Of a DNA stretch of 64,000 nucleotides, positions 1-12,525 are shown one piece after another. Position numbers and translations under genes: made by a program. Source of the DNA: Pleurostoma richardsiae (taxonomy: Eukaryota > Ascomycota > Sordariomycetes > Calosphaeriales > Pleurostomataceae); NCBI GenBank assembly GCA_030052745.1, contig JANBVO010000002.1, positions 248,001-312,000 of the forward strand, written 5' to 3'. Numbering within the stretch: the first letter of the stretch is position 1; each line of letters begins with the position of its first letter. Under the pieces are notes generated by a model. It did no database searches and was not told the origin of the DNA. It saw only the letters and a list, made by a program, of their open reading frames with translations.

Positions 1-2
1 AG

Positions 3-884
3 AACATGATCCCCGAGTCCAGCCTTCCCATTGCTGGGTCCAACGACTTCACCATCAACACTGTCGCTCCCGGCTCAACCACCGCCGCCCTCGCAGCGGG
101 TGTCCCTCTCGAGAAGTCAGCCGTCCCCGAGGTGGTCAAAGAGAGCCAGGAGAAGGCCGGCGTCGACCCTGAGGCTAGCGGGGTCCCCGCAGAAGTCAAG
201 GAGAAGGAGGAGGTCGAGGAGGAGCTGTTGAAGAAGGTCCCCACGGCCCCGAGCACGTCCGAGGGCACCGCGGGAGTTGGCACTGAAAAGTCCGAAACTG
301 ATAAGTCTCTCCTCGAGACTGTCACTGCATCCGCATCGGGTGCGGCCGCCGCTGCTGCGGCGACCGTGACTGCATTTGCTACGGACGCTGCTGCTAAGCT
401 GCCTGATTCGGTCAAAGATCAACTGCCGGCTCCGGTGAAGGAGGCCATAGCCCCTGCTGTCAAGGAGGAGAAGCGCGAGGAGGTTTCTCCCGAAGTTCCT
501 GAGGAGGTGAAGGAGTCTATCACCGAAGCCGGTAAGAGCCCGGAGGCTGCGGCCAACACGGCGGCTGTTACGGACAAGAAGGAGGTCGAGGCCGAGCTGC
601 TGAAGGAGGTCAAGGCCGTTGAGCCCGTGGGAGAGCCATCGACTCCGGAGGTGCCTGCGGAGGCGCCTAAGGAGGAGCCCACGCCCGCGGTGAACGGCAC
701 CGAGGCCGCTGAGCCCAAGGCACCCGAGACCCCAGTCAAACCCAAGGCACCTGCCTCGGCCGCGACCACGCCCAGCAGCAGCAAGGCCGGCGACAGCCCA
801 GCAACCGCCGAGCGGAAGAAGAAGAACCGGGTCAGCGGATTCTTCGGCAAGATCAAGGGCAAGCTGTCGCACAAGGAGAAATAA
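3..884 (+). CDS. Ala/Glu/Pro-rich repeat protein with basic C-terminal tail (5' end cut by window edge)
   Basis: The reading frame is open to the window edge and stops at TAA 882-884. The ATG at 6 is probably internal, so this is the last exon or 3' part of a longer gene. The visible 292 residues are low in hydrophobics and rich in Ala, Glu, Pro, Lys and Val, so probably disordered and soluble. Two diverged copies of a unit of about 40 residues can be seen (around residues 38-78 and 164-207). They share the pattern VPE-VKES, AG-PEA, then KxEVExELLK-V. An Ala-rich stretch lies between them. The C-terminus ends in a strongly basic segment, with ERKKKNR followed by SGFFGKIKGKL, which could form an amphipathic membrane-binding helix (inference). 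I recognise the style as a fungal LEA-like or hypothetical protein but cannot assign a function. Confidence 0.75.
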   Translation, partial: NMIPESSLPIAGSNDFTINTVAPGSTTAALAAGVPLEKSAVPEVVKESQEKAGVDPEASGVPAEVKEKEEVEEELLKKVPTAPSTSEGTAGVGTEKSETDKSLLETVTASASGAAAAAAATVTAFATDAAAKLPDSVKDQLPAPVKEAIAPAVKEEKREEVSPEVPEEVKESITEAGKSPEAAANTAAVTDKKEVEAELLKEVKAVEPVGEPSTPEVPAEAPKEEPTPAVNGTEAAEPKAPETPVKPKAPASAATTPSSSKAGDSPATAERKKKNRVSGFFGKIKGKLSHKEK

Positions 885-2159
885 GACGCCACTCTAGCGT
901 CTCGAGCCCTTTGGTTTTCTCTGCGCCTGCTTTGGTCCTCGTCGTTGATGATTCCCCGGGTCCGTCCAGTCGACTTACCTATACTGGGCACTACGGCCTC
1001 GTCTGAAGTTCCCCCTTTGTACCATAAATACCCGCCGCCGTTTTGCTATTTGGTCTCGATCATCTCACGCATACCTTCGAGTAGTCACAGATCTTCTCCC
1101 ACGGTTCATAATTGTTCTCGTTCCGCGTCCCAACGGTCTATAATGATGTGGTGGATATAGGAGGGGGGTTGGAGGGGCCTGGATGGGAAAGGATGGGGAT
1201 GACGGTGCTGATGCGGCCCATCGGGGTCTGCTTGTGTGGGTTGGTTGGTTGGTTGACGACGAAAATGCAGACTGTGATTTCCCATCGCGCTGGTTCCTAT
1301 CTATCTTTCTGTGGGTGGCATTCGTGAGGGTTTCGCAATGATGTGTTTGCCTGTCTAGTCCAGTTTGTTCGTGCGCATTTCCGCTGGTTTGCTTTTGCCC
1401 TCGTCTTCCAATTTTGAACAAGCAGATGCAAATTTAAACATGATGCATATTCCGTGCTTCGCTCGATTCATATTGCTCGATTCTCCTAGCAGTGCCTGCT
1501 TTGACTGTACTTGCTTTGTGTCAAGACGGCCTCGTCGTTCCAGGCTTTCCCAGCGCTCAGCAAGGGAGTAATAGATCTCAAGTCATCTGGGTCCGGTTCA
1601 TCAGAAAGAACATCGAGAGAATCATTGTCAACAGATTGCGAGGAGTGGAATGCCGCCGTAGCCTTGTTATTTTGACTAATTATACCTTTTTACCACCTTA
1701 CTCCCCATCTATCTAACCTTTTTTTTTTTTTTGGAGAGTAAACTCATGCGTTGTCCTCACATGGTCAAGGACAGAAACTGCATTGCACCTGTCTACCCGT
1801 GAGCGCCCGATGACTTCCGACACTTTTTGCTGCCGCGCACATATATATGTCGAACAAACTTATTTTTTGTACGGCTACCTCTATGCCCTTTATCCCCTTT
1901 TTAGAATCCTTGTGTGTTCATTTCCTTTTCCCCAGAACAGTCCTTGATAAACCATTATACGGCGCTGGACCAGACAAGCGAGTGAAAAGGGGCTTGTGTA
2001 TGAAGGTGAAGGAGTCAGAACGCTGGGCGGAAGCAATTGCGCGTAGGAAACAGAAGCGGGTACTATTAGGTAGGAACTATACACGCCCTTCTTACAACTA
2101 GGAATAAGTCCCTTTTTTGAACCCGGAAAACCAGAAGGAGGCGGGAGAGAATAGAGGAG
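885..2159. other. Intergenic, convergent 3' ends
   Basis: This is the space between the 3' ends of the repeat protein and the cytidylyltransferase. It is less GC-rich than its flanks, has a T14 run at 1719-1732 and several TATATA-like runs, and no reading frame with coding character. It most likely holds long 3' UTRs and polyadenylation signals. Confidence 0.5.
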
Positions 2160-3986
<1,827 letters not shown>

Positions 3987-5262
3987 GGCTGGTGAGGTGT
4001 TAATCGGCGGGAGGGAAGCTGGAGGGAGGTGAGGTGAGAGAGGTGGGAGGGAAGTGGAGGAGATGCTGTCCGGTTCGGCGTCCTTGTGTGGGTCTGGACC
4101 GGGTTGCTGGCTGGATGGCGAGAGGTCGATGGCGTTCCGTGCCGTGGGGACTTCAGGCTCGAGATGGAGACGCGATCCCAACCGGGAAAGGGAAGAAGGA
4201 TATTCGCGGACTGCAGGTGCACGTATAGGAACTGAGCCGGCGTATTTTACGGTGGCAGAGGTGACGCTGAGGATTTCGTGGGGGTGGGAAACACCGCCGT
4301 CTTGTCGCCTCTTGGTTCCCTGATTTCAAGCCTCCTTGTGTTAGTGGACGCGGTTGTCGTCCGATGCGCTCGAATGGGATGAAGGTGATTGGACTGACTT
4401 GGGCCCAGCCAGAGAGAATCGCAGGATCCCGTGCAGTCGAGAGACGTCACGACTCTGTGAGGAGCAGCACTGAGCTTCTCTTTCTTCAACGTGGAGTTGA
4501 GGTCCCGCTTCCTTAACACGCAGGCTCAAAAAATTGTACGTGAAAAGGGGTCTCGAATCTCACGGCAGCGCGGCGACGGGACGGATCCAATTGCACAAAT
4601 TCCGGCAGCTTTCCGTTATCCTTGCATTTGGGGAGATTTATGTCATGGGTGCGTGTGCAAGAGTGGCGTCCAGCACCGCGAGCCTGTGGCTTGGCTTCGC
4701 CCCACACACGACGTCGATTGTGGCACTCGAGGAGCCAAGGCCTCCCTCCCTCCCTCCATTCCTTCGCGCTGCCTTGTTCCCCCTCTTCCATCACCAGGCT
4801 GAGGTGATATCATAGGCTTCACGCAACACATGATGGATGCACTCTGCAGGGACACATTATGTGAACGCTAAGGACCGGCGTCAAAACAAGCCAGCTCTAG
4901 TATTAGGGTAGCAGGCATATATGCCCCCTATCATGTCTATCTATAACAGAGATGCCTCTGATCACGCCCATCAGAGGACTTTGGGGTACTTCCTGTATGT
5001 AAGAAAAGCAAAACCTGTACACGTCCAATTTCATTTCCCGTTTCATTAGACTTCGTAAAGAACCGGCCGGCCTTCTCGGCGAGGAAAAACAAGCTGGTCA
5101 GCCGAGAGGCCCTGCAGTCCTCGCTTTTCGCAATCCCAACTAATCCAAACGATCTTAACGAATGGAAAACCCTGGAATCTCAATTGACCACGTAAAAACG
5201 TCATCTTCACCCTTCAGTCCCGGGGCTTTTGGCTGTGCTGACGGAGCTTATGGGCGAACCCC
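3987..5262. other. Intergenic: CCT promoter and F-box gene 3' flank
   Basis: This is the upstream region of the cytidylyltransferase (minus strand) plus the 3' flank of the F-box gene. The part next to the CCT start is C/T-rich on the minus strand, typical of fungal 5' UTRs. No further gene is seen. Confidence 0.5.
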
Positions 5263-6234
5263 TCACTGAGGCGCCGGCTTCGACTTCTTCACCCGATGAC
5301 GCCCGCACCGATGCGAGTCCTTGGGGCTGCTGAGGTAGCAGTAGCTCTTGGCCTCCTCGCCAGGGCGCGGCACAAACTTGCTCCTGACTGAGCAGTACTC
5401 GTAATTCTCAGGCATCCAGGTCTGGATGTGCTTGTGAAGCTCGCACCGCGAGACCCCGCACTTCCGGCAGAGCCCCTTCCCCGGCACACGAAGGGCCGCC
5501 AGGTTGTTCTTGTCGCCGCCGAGAGTGTTTGTGGTGGCACCAGGCGTAGAGGGCCGGGGGCTCCAAAGAGGACCTGCCAGGTGCCATGCCCATTCGAGCT
5601 CGTTCGGACCATCCCGCCGAGCAGACAACGGAATGCTGCCATACATGCGGCGATGAATGTCGTAGAAGTGCTTGTTCGTCAGGCCTAGGCAGGTGCTATC
5701 AATGGGGTCAAGGAAGTCGAAGATGGCGTAATGGATTTCTCCTGGAAGCTCCTCCAGCGTGAGACTGGGCGAAGGCCGCTGCTCAGGAGGAACCGGTTCG
5801 TAATCCATGACAGAGTAGGAACGTCGGGGTGGGCCCAGCTTCGGTCGTCGCGGAATGGGCCGCTCTTGCTGCGGAACAGCAGGCTGTGCTGGCTCGAGTG
5901 AAGAAGTGGCTGACGATGTCTCCGAGGCCTCGGATGCTGTGGGCGAGGGTGAAGCAGCCTCGGGAACGACACCTTGAGGCTGAGGCCGCGGGCTGGACAC
6001 GGTCAGGGTAGGCGGCCGCGGATGCAGGTGTTCGTGTGTAGTATGCGACCGGCGAGGGGTGCGAGAACTGCCGCGCATGCGGTTCAACTCTTGAACCATG
6101 AGCATGTGCTCGTCTCTGGTGAACTCCTGCCTCGGGCTTGTGGGCATGAAGCCTTTCGGCGACAGCGGGCTCTCGGTCGGGGTGCCCTGCTGCATGTAGG
6201 CAGGGCCCTGCGACATATACAGTGTCTCGATCAT
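5263..6234 (-). CDS. F-box domain protein
   Basis: This is a single-exon gene of 323 residues. A disordered Ser/Pro-rich N-terminus (about 1-155) precedes an F-box at about residues 160-200, beginning LTLEELPGEIHYAIFDFLDP and followed by TCLGLTNKHFY. F-box proteins link substrates to Skp1-cullin-1 ubiquitin ligases, so a role as a substrate adaptor is likely. The C-terminal 80 residues hold a Cys/His-rich patch (CRKCG, CELHKH, then single Cys residues and CGRHR) that may bind zinc or substrate. The start at 6234 is an ATG and the first in frame. No substrate-binding repeats such as WD40 or LRR are present, so the target is unknown. Confidence 0.85.
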   Translation of the reverse strand: MIETLYMSQGPAYMQQGTPTESPLSPKGFMPTSPRQEFTRDEHMLMVQELNRMRGSSRTPRRSHTTHEHLHPRPPTLTVSSPRPQPQGVVPEAASPSPTASEASETSSATSSLEPAQPAVPQQERPIPRRPKLGPPRRSYSVMDYEPVPPEQRPSPSLTLEELPGEIHYAIFDFLDPIDSTCLGLTNKHFYDIHRRMYGSIPLSARRDGPNELEWAWHLAGPLWSPRPSTPGATTNTLGGDKNNLAALRVPGKGLCRKCGVSRCELHKHIQTWMPENYEYCSVRSKFVPRPGEEAKSYCYLSSPKDSHRCGRHRVKKSKPAPQ

Positions 6235-9196
6235 GTTGCCGGCTCTTGCTGTAGCTGTCGTAGAAGCTGTTCGATGTTGACGACGGCGATGTAACTGGTT
6301 GCCAGAAGGAAGACCAATCCGTAGGAGGACAAGCAGGGTCTTGTACTAGGGGGAACGGCAGTACTTGTATGACAAGCTGGCGTTGAGGCTAGTCAGGTAG
6401 TGGCCGGGTGGGTAAGGGATGGCGCTGGGAGCGATGGGCAGGTGAATCAGGTACCAATGTCTGGCTCGGGCTCGACTGGAGTAGACTGCAGTCTCCTCAA
6501 TAGCAAGCTCATGAGTTGGAAGAGGGGTTTGCTATTTGACACGGCTGGCGGGGTAGCGTTGGGGGTGGGATGCGATGGTTAAAAGGGATCCAGAATGTCG
6601 AAGCGTGGCGCCGGGTCGGGAAACAGAGATGGGAGATGGAGGGTGGCGGATTCCAAGAGACACGAGATCAAAGGCGCCGTTGGAGATCGCTAGTGGTGTG
6701 ATCCGGGGGTTGGCACAGTAGGAATGGCCGTTGCAAACCGTGATAAGCTGGAAACGGGGCCAGAGATGGGAAAGGGAAGAAAACGGAGTGGAACAGATCG
6801 ACACGCACCCAGGCCGGTCGGTGGTGCAGGGCTGTGGTTTGTGCGATTCTGGCACGCTTGAGGGTGGTGGGATGGAGGGAGGAGGGAGAGAGGAGAGAGA
6901 TGTGGGAGGAGAAATCTGCTATGGCGGAGGGAGATGGTGGTGGTGGTGGTGGACGTGAGTTTGCCGATGATTTGCGCTGGCAAATCCCCATCCGTACTGT
7001 AATCCCCAAGTACCCAGCTGCCAGGCCAATCAGGTGTGGCCATGGTCCATCCAGGCCCAGCCGGAAGAGGCCAAACCTGAATCAGCACTTCCCAGCTGCG
7101 GAACCCATCATGTCATCGATGCCTACGTAACAGCCAGGGTGCTCTGGGTGCTCTGGAGCCCTGTCTCGCCCCGGTCCCCGAACCGCCCAAGCCGCTCAAT
7201 CGTTCGCGGCAGTGATCGGCCGCCGATGTTTCGAGCACGCAAGAGACCAGAGACACACAAAGCCGACCGACCAAACTCCTGGGATGCCTATGATGCAAGC
7301 GAGGCAAATCTCCCGCGCAACAAGTCGATATATGATCTGAGAATCTGAGGATCTTCCCTTGCCCAGGCTGCACTGCATCATATCATCTCCACCCTTTCTG
7401 CTTGTCTACTTGTCTACACTGGCTGTATCGCAGTCTGACTGTGTACAACCGACTGTACAGCCAGCCGTACGTATGCACTGGTCAGACCAGTCCTTTCATC
7501 CGATACAACCAACACACATAGGATGTTCAAGCACAGCGCTGGATCGATACGATAGCCGCGATATCCAGCGCGCTCTCCACACATGTGAGACCTGCAGCGA
7601 GGACAGACAATAAGCAGTCAAGCAATCTATCTATTCGCGACCCGATATGCCATCGGATAAGATCCGCAGGTGGTGTGTGATGTGGGACGTCCTTTGAGAC
7701 GTCTGACAGGACTCGCGCCATCCTCGACGCCCGCGCAGAGCCATTGACGGCTGGTTGGCCGTCGACAGGAGGGGTCGCGAAGCTCTATCGTGGGTGGTAG
7801 GACGGTCGGAATCTTTTCCTGCGAATAGCATGACACGATCTCCCGTTTCTTAGGCACATGCAGGGTGAGACGGGATGCAGAGCAAATGCAGGATAGACTA
7901 CGATGTACGCATCGTGGTAGCACCCCTTTGCCCCTGACTGGATGCCTTGATACCTTCTGCGACCATCGCTCCCTGTCGATGCCTTCGGACTATTCAGCGA
8001 TCGCATGCATCTGCCAACATGCCAAATCCCAAAACCGCAACCCGAAGAGTCGGGGCAATGAGAACGAGCTCATTCCTGCAATGATGGGTCGTCGCAACCA
8101 ATTGTAGAGTCCATACACGGCCCTCATCATCGCTGGTCCCTGTGAGTGGCAAAATGCGGTCCATCCGTTCCGGCGTCTCTAGCGCAGCTCCTCCTCCTCG
8201 GTTTCTTGATTGTGACGTTTTCGAGGGTCGTCGTTGTGCTTCCAAGACACGCCCACGCCCCCACATCGGAATCCAGCGACCAGCGCTCATTCCGTTCGCC
8301 CTGAGCCGCAGATCGGGGACATCTCGGAATCGGCCGCACCTCGCAGCATTCCTCTCCTGTGGCTGACGCTGACGATGCGCCTATGGCTGCCCTGAGTAAG
8401 ACATGCAGGAACATCGCCGAGCGTTCCAGGCCTCTTCTCCGCATCCGGTCCCCGGGATTTTCAGGGTCCTTCACGGGGGTGTCCGTCCACGTAGGCTACC
8501 TATGACGCCTTTTCCAACGGCCCTTACTGGGTACGTTGTAGGACGGCAAGGACGGACACCTTCGCGCTATCTTCTTCAATGTAGAACCAACACCGGCCAC
8601 CTCCGCTAAAGCCAAGGGATACAGATACGATGACATCAAGCTCCGTGAGCATTTATGTTAGCGTCCTCTGCTGACAAGAGATGCGTGAGAGAGAGAGTCG
8701 TCGCAACCAATTCTTCCGCTGATGCGGCACGTCACCGTGCATGAAGAAGAGCTGAAGAGAGGTCCCACGCGTAAACAAGTATAGTTAGCCTTGCTACAAT
8801 TCCAAGACAATCTAGAGTTAACTCTCTTGGCGCTCAGGTTGGCAAGAAAAAGGGGGTCCCGGGGAGGTATCGGTCTGTCTGTGATGCTGAATTACACATC
8901 GTGTGTCTGCATACATGTAGAACAGAAACCCAACGCCGCGGAAGTGACCACCGGTTCTTGGTTGCTTAGAAGTCGGCATGCGAAGACGAGACCTGCATGG
9001 AGCCTTTCACGAGCGCACGTATCCATCTCTCTTTGACTCCAACCAAGAAACATGTTCAATTAAAACGCCGTTTTGACCGGATATCGTTGTATCGCCGCAT
9101 ACCAGATCATCTGGCCAGCCTCTGTCCAGGCTCTGAACCGGCACCGGCGAGACTAACCGCGAGCCCAGATCAGCATCATTTTCCCTCCCTACTCCC
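6235..9196. other. Large intergenic region, no gene seen
   Basis: Nearly 3 kb lies between the F-box gene start and the dynein light chain stop. Directly upstream of the F-box start the minus strand is C/T-rich with a (CCA)n-type run around 6935-6955, consistent with a promoter and 5' UTR. Reading frames here are short, mostly begin at non-ATG codons and have no recognisable domains. A (GA)n tract lies near 8686-8698. I see no RNA gene. Confidence 0.45.
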
Positions 9197-9974
9197 CTAC
9201 AGAGCGATCCAGATCACCATGATGACGACGTCCATTCCCTTGCCCTCGCCGCCGTCGTACTTGTAGCTCCACATGCCGTCCGTCTTCTCGTTCCAGTACG
9301 CTCCCGTAGCACTGTGCATGCCCCGCCGGCCCACGTGTGGCTTGCCGTCCGTCGCCGTCGCCTCCGTGCTGGTGCTGACGCTCGCCTCGTCGGCGCCGGC
9401 GCCGGCCCCGGTGCTAGTCCCCCGTGACTTGTTCAGCTGGGATGTCGGCACCAGGTGCTGCACGATCGTGCTGTTGACGGCGAACTTGAAGCTCGGGGCG
9501 GAGGCGCCAGAGGGCGTCGACTCGGAGATGAGGGCCTTCAGGACGGAGTTCTGAGAAGAGAAGGGACGGCTGGTTAGTCATGAGCGCCTCCAAAGAAGAA
9601 AATGTCTAGAAGGGCTGATAGAGATGGACAATGCCGCGAGGCTTAGGGTGTGCGTGTGTGTAGGACCGTGGGCAACGTACGATGATGGTCTGGTTCCATT
9701 GCTCTGTCTTGGAATGGTCGTAGTATTCCGCGCTTCCAATGGCACTCTGGCAGGCCTGTTATGGGATCCGGTCAGCTCCAACTCTAGACGGTACTATCTG
9801 AAAGCCGCGGCGCGGCATAACAGATATTTTGCCGGGCGGCTGTGGGGGATTAAGTACATCGTTCGCGATCTGCTTGAGGCGGTTGAAAGGAACAGGCTGC
9901 AGAGAAAGGTCAGAATAACTGTGTCTACTGTAATCCTGGAGGGTACACCGGACAGGAGTAACTTGGGATGCCAT
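9197..9974 (-). CDS. Dynein light chain, Tctex type
   Basis: This is a small cytoplasmic dynein light chain that binds the intermediate chain and cargo at the motor base. Exons are 9974-9858, 9755-9681 and 9550-9197, all phase 0, giving 181 residues. Family features are the N-terminal helix segment FNRLKQIANDACQSAIGSA, then EQWNQTII, SFKFAVNSTIVQ, and the C-terminal strand block AYWNEKTDGMWSYKYD ending in a hydrophobic MDVVIMVIWIAL. The family is usually about 110-140 residues. The extra length is a Ser/Thr/Ala/Gly-rich insertion of about 35 residues between the conserved IVQHLVPTSQ and MHSATGAYW strands. It is divergently arranged with VTC1 across an 810-bp shared upstream region. Confidence 0.85.
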
Positions 9975-10784
9975 TGTGACGTGTGTGTTTGCAGAGCTCG
10001 CGGAGAAAATAGAGTCGCGTGAGCTGATTCGATTTCGAGGTTCGGCGAGTGGCTCGAGTTGTCTGTCGTGGCAATCGGAGCGAGATAACTGTGGCTGTTG
10101 CTTCTCGACGGAGATGCTAAGCGGTTGCTCGGTTCTGCGCGATGTGGATGGAAAGGGATTCGTGGTCTTGATCTCGTCGTATTGGGACCGAATGGAGCGA
10201 TGTTTTGTTTAGGCCCCTTTGCTTGTTTGGGAACACATACGCTGGCGGAGCAATCGCGGGCACAGGGGGTCAGCCGCAGTCACAAGGCTGCCAGCTGGCG
10301 ACCAGCTGAGCCAGCTGTGCATCGCGGGGTAGCTCGCTGCTCTTCCACGTGATCACAGCGAGCAGAAGCCTGGAAATCGATGACAACCAGTCGTTGACCC
10401 ACGTGCCGGCCTGAAAGGCGAGTGGCAGGGGTCAGAGAGCTGCAGTCTGCAGAAAGCTCTTCTTCTTGCAGGGGACAAGCCGCTGATCGCTGATTGACCA
10501 ATTCCAATCCCCAGAAGCTTAAAAGACATCCATCACATCACCACCCGGGTAGAAACAACATTCTGGAAGGACTACCGCTCGCCGTCGAATATCGAAGAGG
10601 CTGTGTGGCTGCAGGCGCAACGATTGTACACGCCGAACCTACTACCTCAAGCTATCTTAGAGCTTCCGCGCCCGACTACCGCAAGAAGTAGCTCCCGTAG
10701 CTATCAGTACACTCCGGGCTCACGTTCAAGAGGCCGGACTTGTCTACCCCGCCCGTCGGCCGGCTTCTAGGAAACAGCGAAACA
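9975..10784. other. Divergent promoter: dynein light chain / VTC1
   Basis: This region separates two divergent starts. It contains CAGCTG-rich stretches around 10290-10330 and no coding frame. It should hold both promoters. Confidence 0.5.
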
Positions 10785-11243
10785 ATGTCGAGTCAGCCGT
10801 TGCTTCAGACTGCTCCAGGTAAGCCGTTCTGTCTGTGTGCCTCTTTCTTGCTGTGAGCTAGACTCTGACACTGCTATGCTTGCACAGGCAAGAGGATCGC
10901 TCTCCCAACGAGGGTAGAGCCCAAAGTCTTCTTCGCCAACGAGCGGACGTTCCTGTCATGGCTCAACTTCACGGTCGTGCTCGGAGCCCTTGCCATCGGC
11001 ATGCTCAACTTCGGCGACCGGCCCGCCGTCATCTCCGCATTCCTCTTCACCGGCGTCGCCATGGCGACCATGATATATGCCCTATTGACATACCACTGGC
11101 GGGCCAAGTCGATACGGATGCGGGGCCAGGCCGGGTTCGACGACCGCTTTGGTCCCACGATCCTCGCTATCACCCTACTGTGCGCGGTGGTCGTCAACTT
11201 CGTGCTGCGGATCGTCGACTCGTCCAAAAAGTCGAATCCCTGA
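10785..11243 (+). CDS. VTC1: Vacuolar transporter chaperone subunit 1 (DUF202)
   Basis: This is a subunit of the VTC complex, which makes inorganic polyphosphate from ATP and moves it into the vacuole. Exons are 10785-10818 and 10888-11243. The product is 129 residues, the family's normal length for the SPX-less Vtc1 subunit. The first exon encodes [11 protein letters not shown]. The core begins [20 protein letters not shown], the conserved cytosolic edge of the DUF202 domain, followed by three membrane helices (about residues 40-60, 65-85 and 101-121). The loop after helix 2 carries the RAKSIRMR basic stretch. It has a short C-terminal tail and no SPX or catalytic domain, so this is Vtc1 and not Vtc2-4. 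Confidence 0.95.
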
Positions 11244-11787
11244 AGACAGAATGAGCATGGGAGGAGAAGGCTGTACAGTGACCTCTATGGAACTAGGATA
11301 TGAAGGGAGAGACATGTAAGGAGTAGCATGACTCCTCTAGTGGAAGGATGTACAAATAGGATGGAGGGACGGGACCGGGATTGCTATGCCTTTTGAGAAG
11401 AGGGGAGGGGTGGAAGGACTGCATAGCATCTGGCTTTTCGGATTGGATTTATGCGCGACACTATTAGTATATGAGATTGGTCAACAGGGCATGTTCACGC
11501 AACAGGCGTAGAGGTTCACAGCGCATAGAGAATGAGAAGTCGCATTGGGTTTGAGCGACCTACAGCAGTCCATAGATCGTGTCCATAACTTGAGGGGGTA
11601 TCATGTAGCTTCTAGCCATATAACAAGCGAATCCGAGAGCAATGCCATCCCTTGCGTGATATACCGATACAATCCGATAACTCCTGGCGCCTCGAGGGCA
11701 TAATCGGTTGGGAAAAGCCTCCGTCTTCCAACCAGATCTCGCTCCTTGTCGTATCTCCAGTGACATTCGTTGCGTAGACCCGCAGAT
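11244..11787. other. Convergent intergenic region
   Basis: 3' flanks of VTC1 and the Alba-domain gene. No coding content is seen. Confidence 0.5.
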
Positions 11788-12525
11788 CTAGAGTAGTCCC
11801 ATTTTCTTCTTGATCATTGTTTCGATTTGATCCGCATTCGACTGGGCAGTGATGTAGTCCTTCGCCTGCAGCTCGGGAATTGGGACTCGAGAAAGGAATA
11901 TGCTCATGTATGGCTTCGAGGGGGGACCCGACTGCGGCTGGACGGCTCTCTCGAACACTGTTGGATGGTCCATCGTCTCAAATTCGTCCTCACCACTGTC
12001 ATTACCGTCCCTGCCGCTTTGTTCCAGCACGGTGTCCTCAATGACGGATCGCTCGTGGTGCTGCTGCTGTGGCTTCGCTTCGGTCGTGACCTCGTACAGT
12101 CTGTTATACTGGAACCACTTCTGCTCCGACTCGTGGATACGCCGGCGTACCAGCTCAATCACCGAGATCATCTTTCTCGCGTCGCCAGCGCGTGCGTGCA
12201 GGAGCACCACACCGGGGAGCACGCTCATGTCCACAGGTGAGAAGCGGCCGAGGTGGGTAAGGGCGCGCTCGACACGCTTACGCATGCTTGACGAGGAAAT
12301 AACGGAGAGCGGCAGCACGTCGTACTTCCCACGGAGCTCTGCGAGGACGTCTTCGTGAGGCTGCATGGGAAGAGTGGTGGGCATGTGGCTGGGTGCAGCA
12401 CCGACGCGCTGCTTCTTGGGCTGTGTTGCTGCTGTTCCCGAGGTCGGGATGACATCGCTGGAGGTGTCGGGCGGGAATTTACGCTTCATTGTCGTCGATT
12501 GATGCATGCGGCTGTCTATTCTCAT
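11788..12525 (-). CDS. Alba-like DNA/RNA-binding domain protein (RNase P/MRP subunit-like)
   Basis: This is a 245-residue single-exon protein. The central part (about residues 45-130) has the Alba fold pattern: YDVLPLSVISSSSMRKRVERAL, a run of hydrophobics VVLLHARAGDARKMISVIELVRRR, then a helix ending QKWFQYNRLYE. Alba-superfamily proteins in eukaryotes include the Pop6/Pop7 (Rpp25/Rpp20) pair of RNase P and MRP, and this gene fits the fungal relatives of those. Which one is not certain. The C-terminal 100 residues are acidic and Gln-rich, ending in a helix IETMIKKKMGLL. The frame is open further upstream but only from a TTG. ATGs at 12525, 12507 and 12489 are possible. I chose 12525 for its GCC context; 12489 (MKRKFPPD) is also plausible. 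Confidence 0.75.
   Translation of the reverse strand: MRIDSRMHQSTTMKRKFPPDTSSDVIPTSGTAATQPKKQRVGAAPSHMPTTLPMQPHEDVLAELRGKYDVLPLSVISSSSMRKRVERALTHLGRFSPVDMSVLPGVVLLHARAGDARKMISVIELVRRRIHESEQKWFQYNRLYEVTTEAKPQQQHHERSVIEDTVLEQSGRDGNDSGEDEFETMDHPTVFERAVQPQSGPPSKPYMSIFLSRVPIPELQAKDYITAQSNADQIETMIKKKMGLL

Noticed and set aside
117-872. Long minus-strand frame opposite the first gene
   Set aside because: It mirrors the biased GC-rich codons of the plus-strand repeat protein and has no domain; the plus frame has repeats and a coherent C-terminus.
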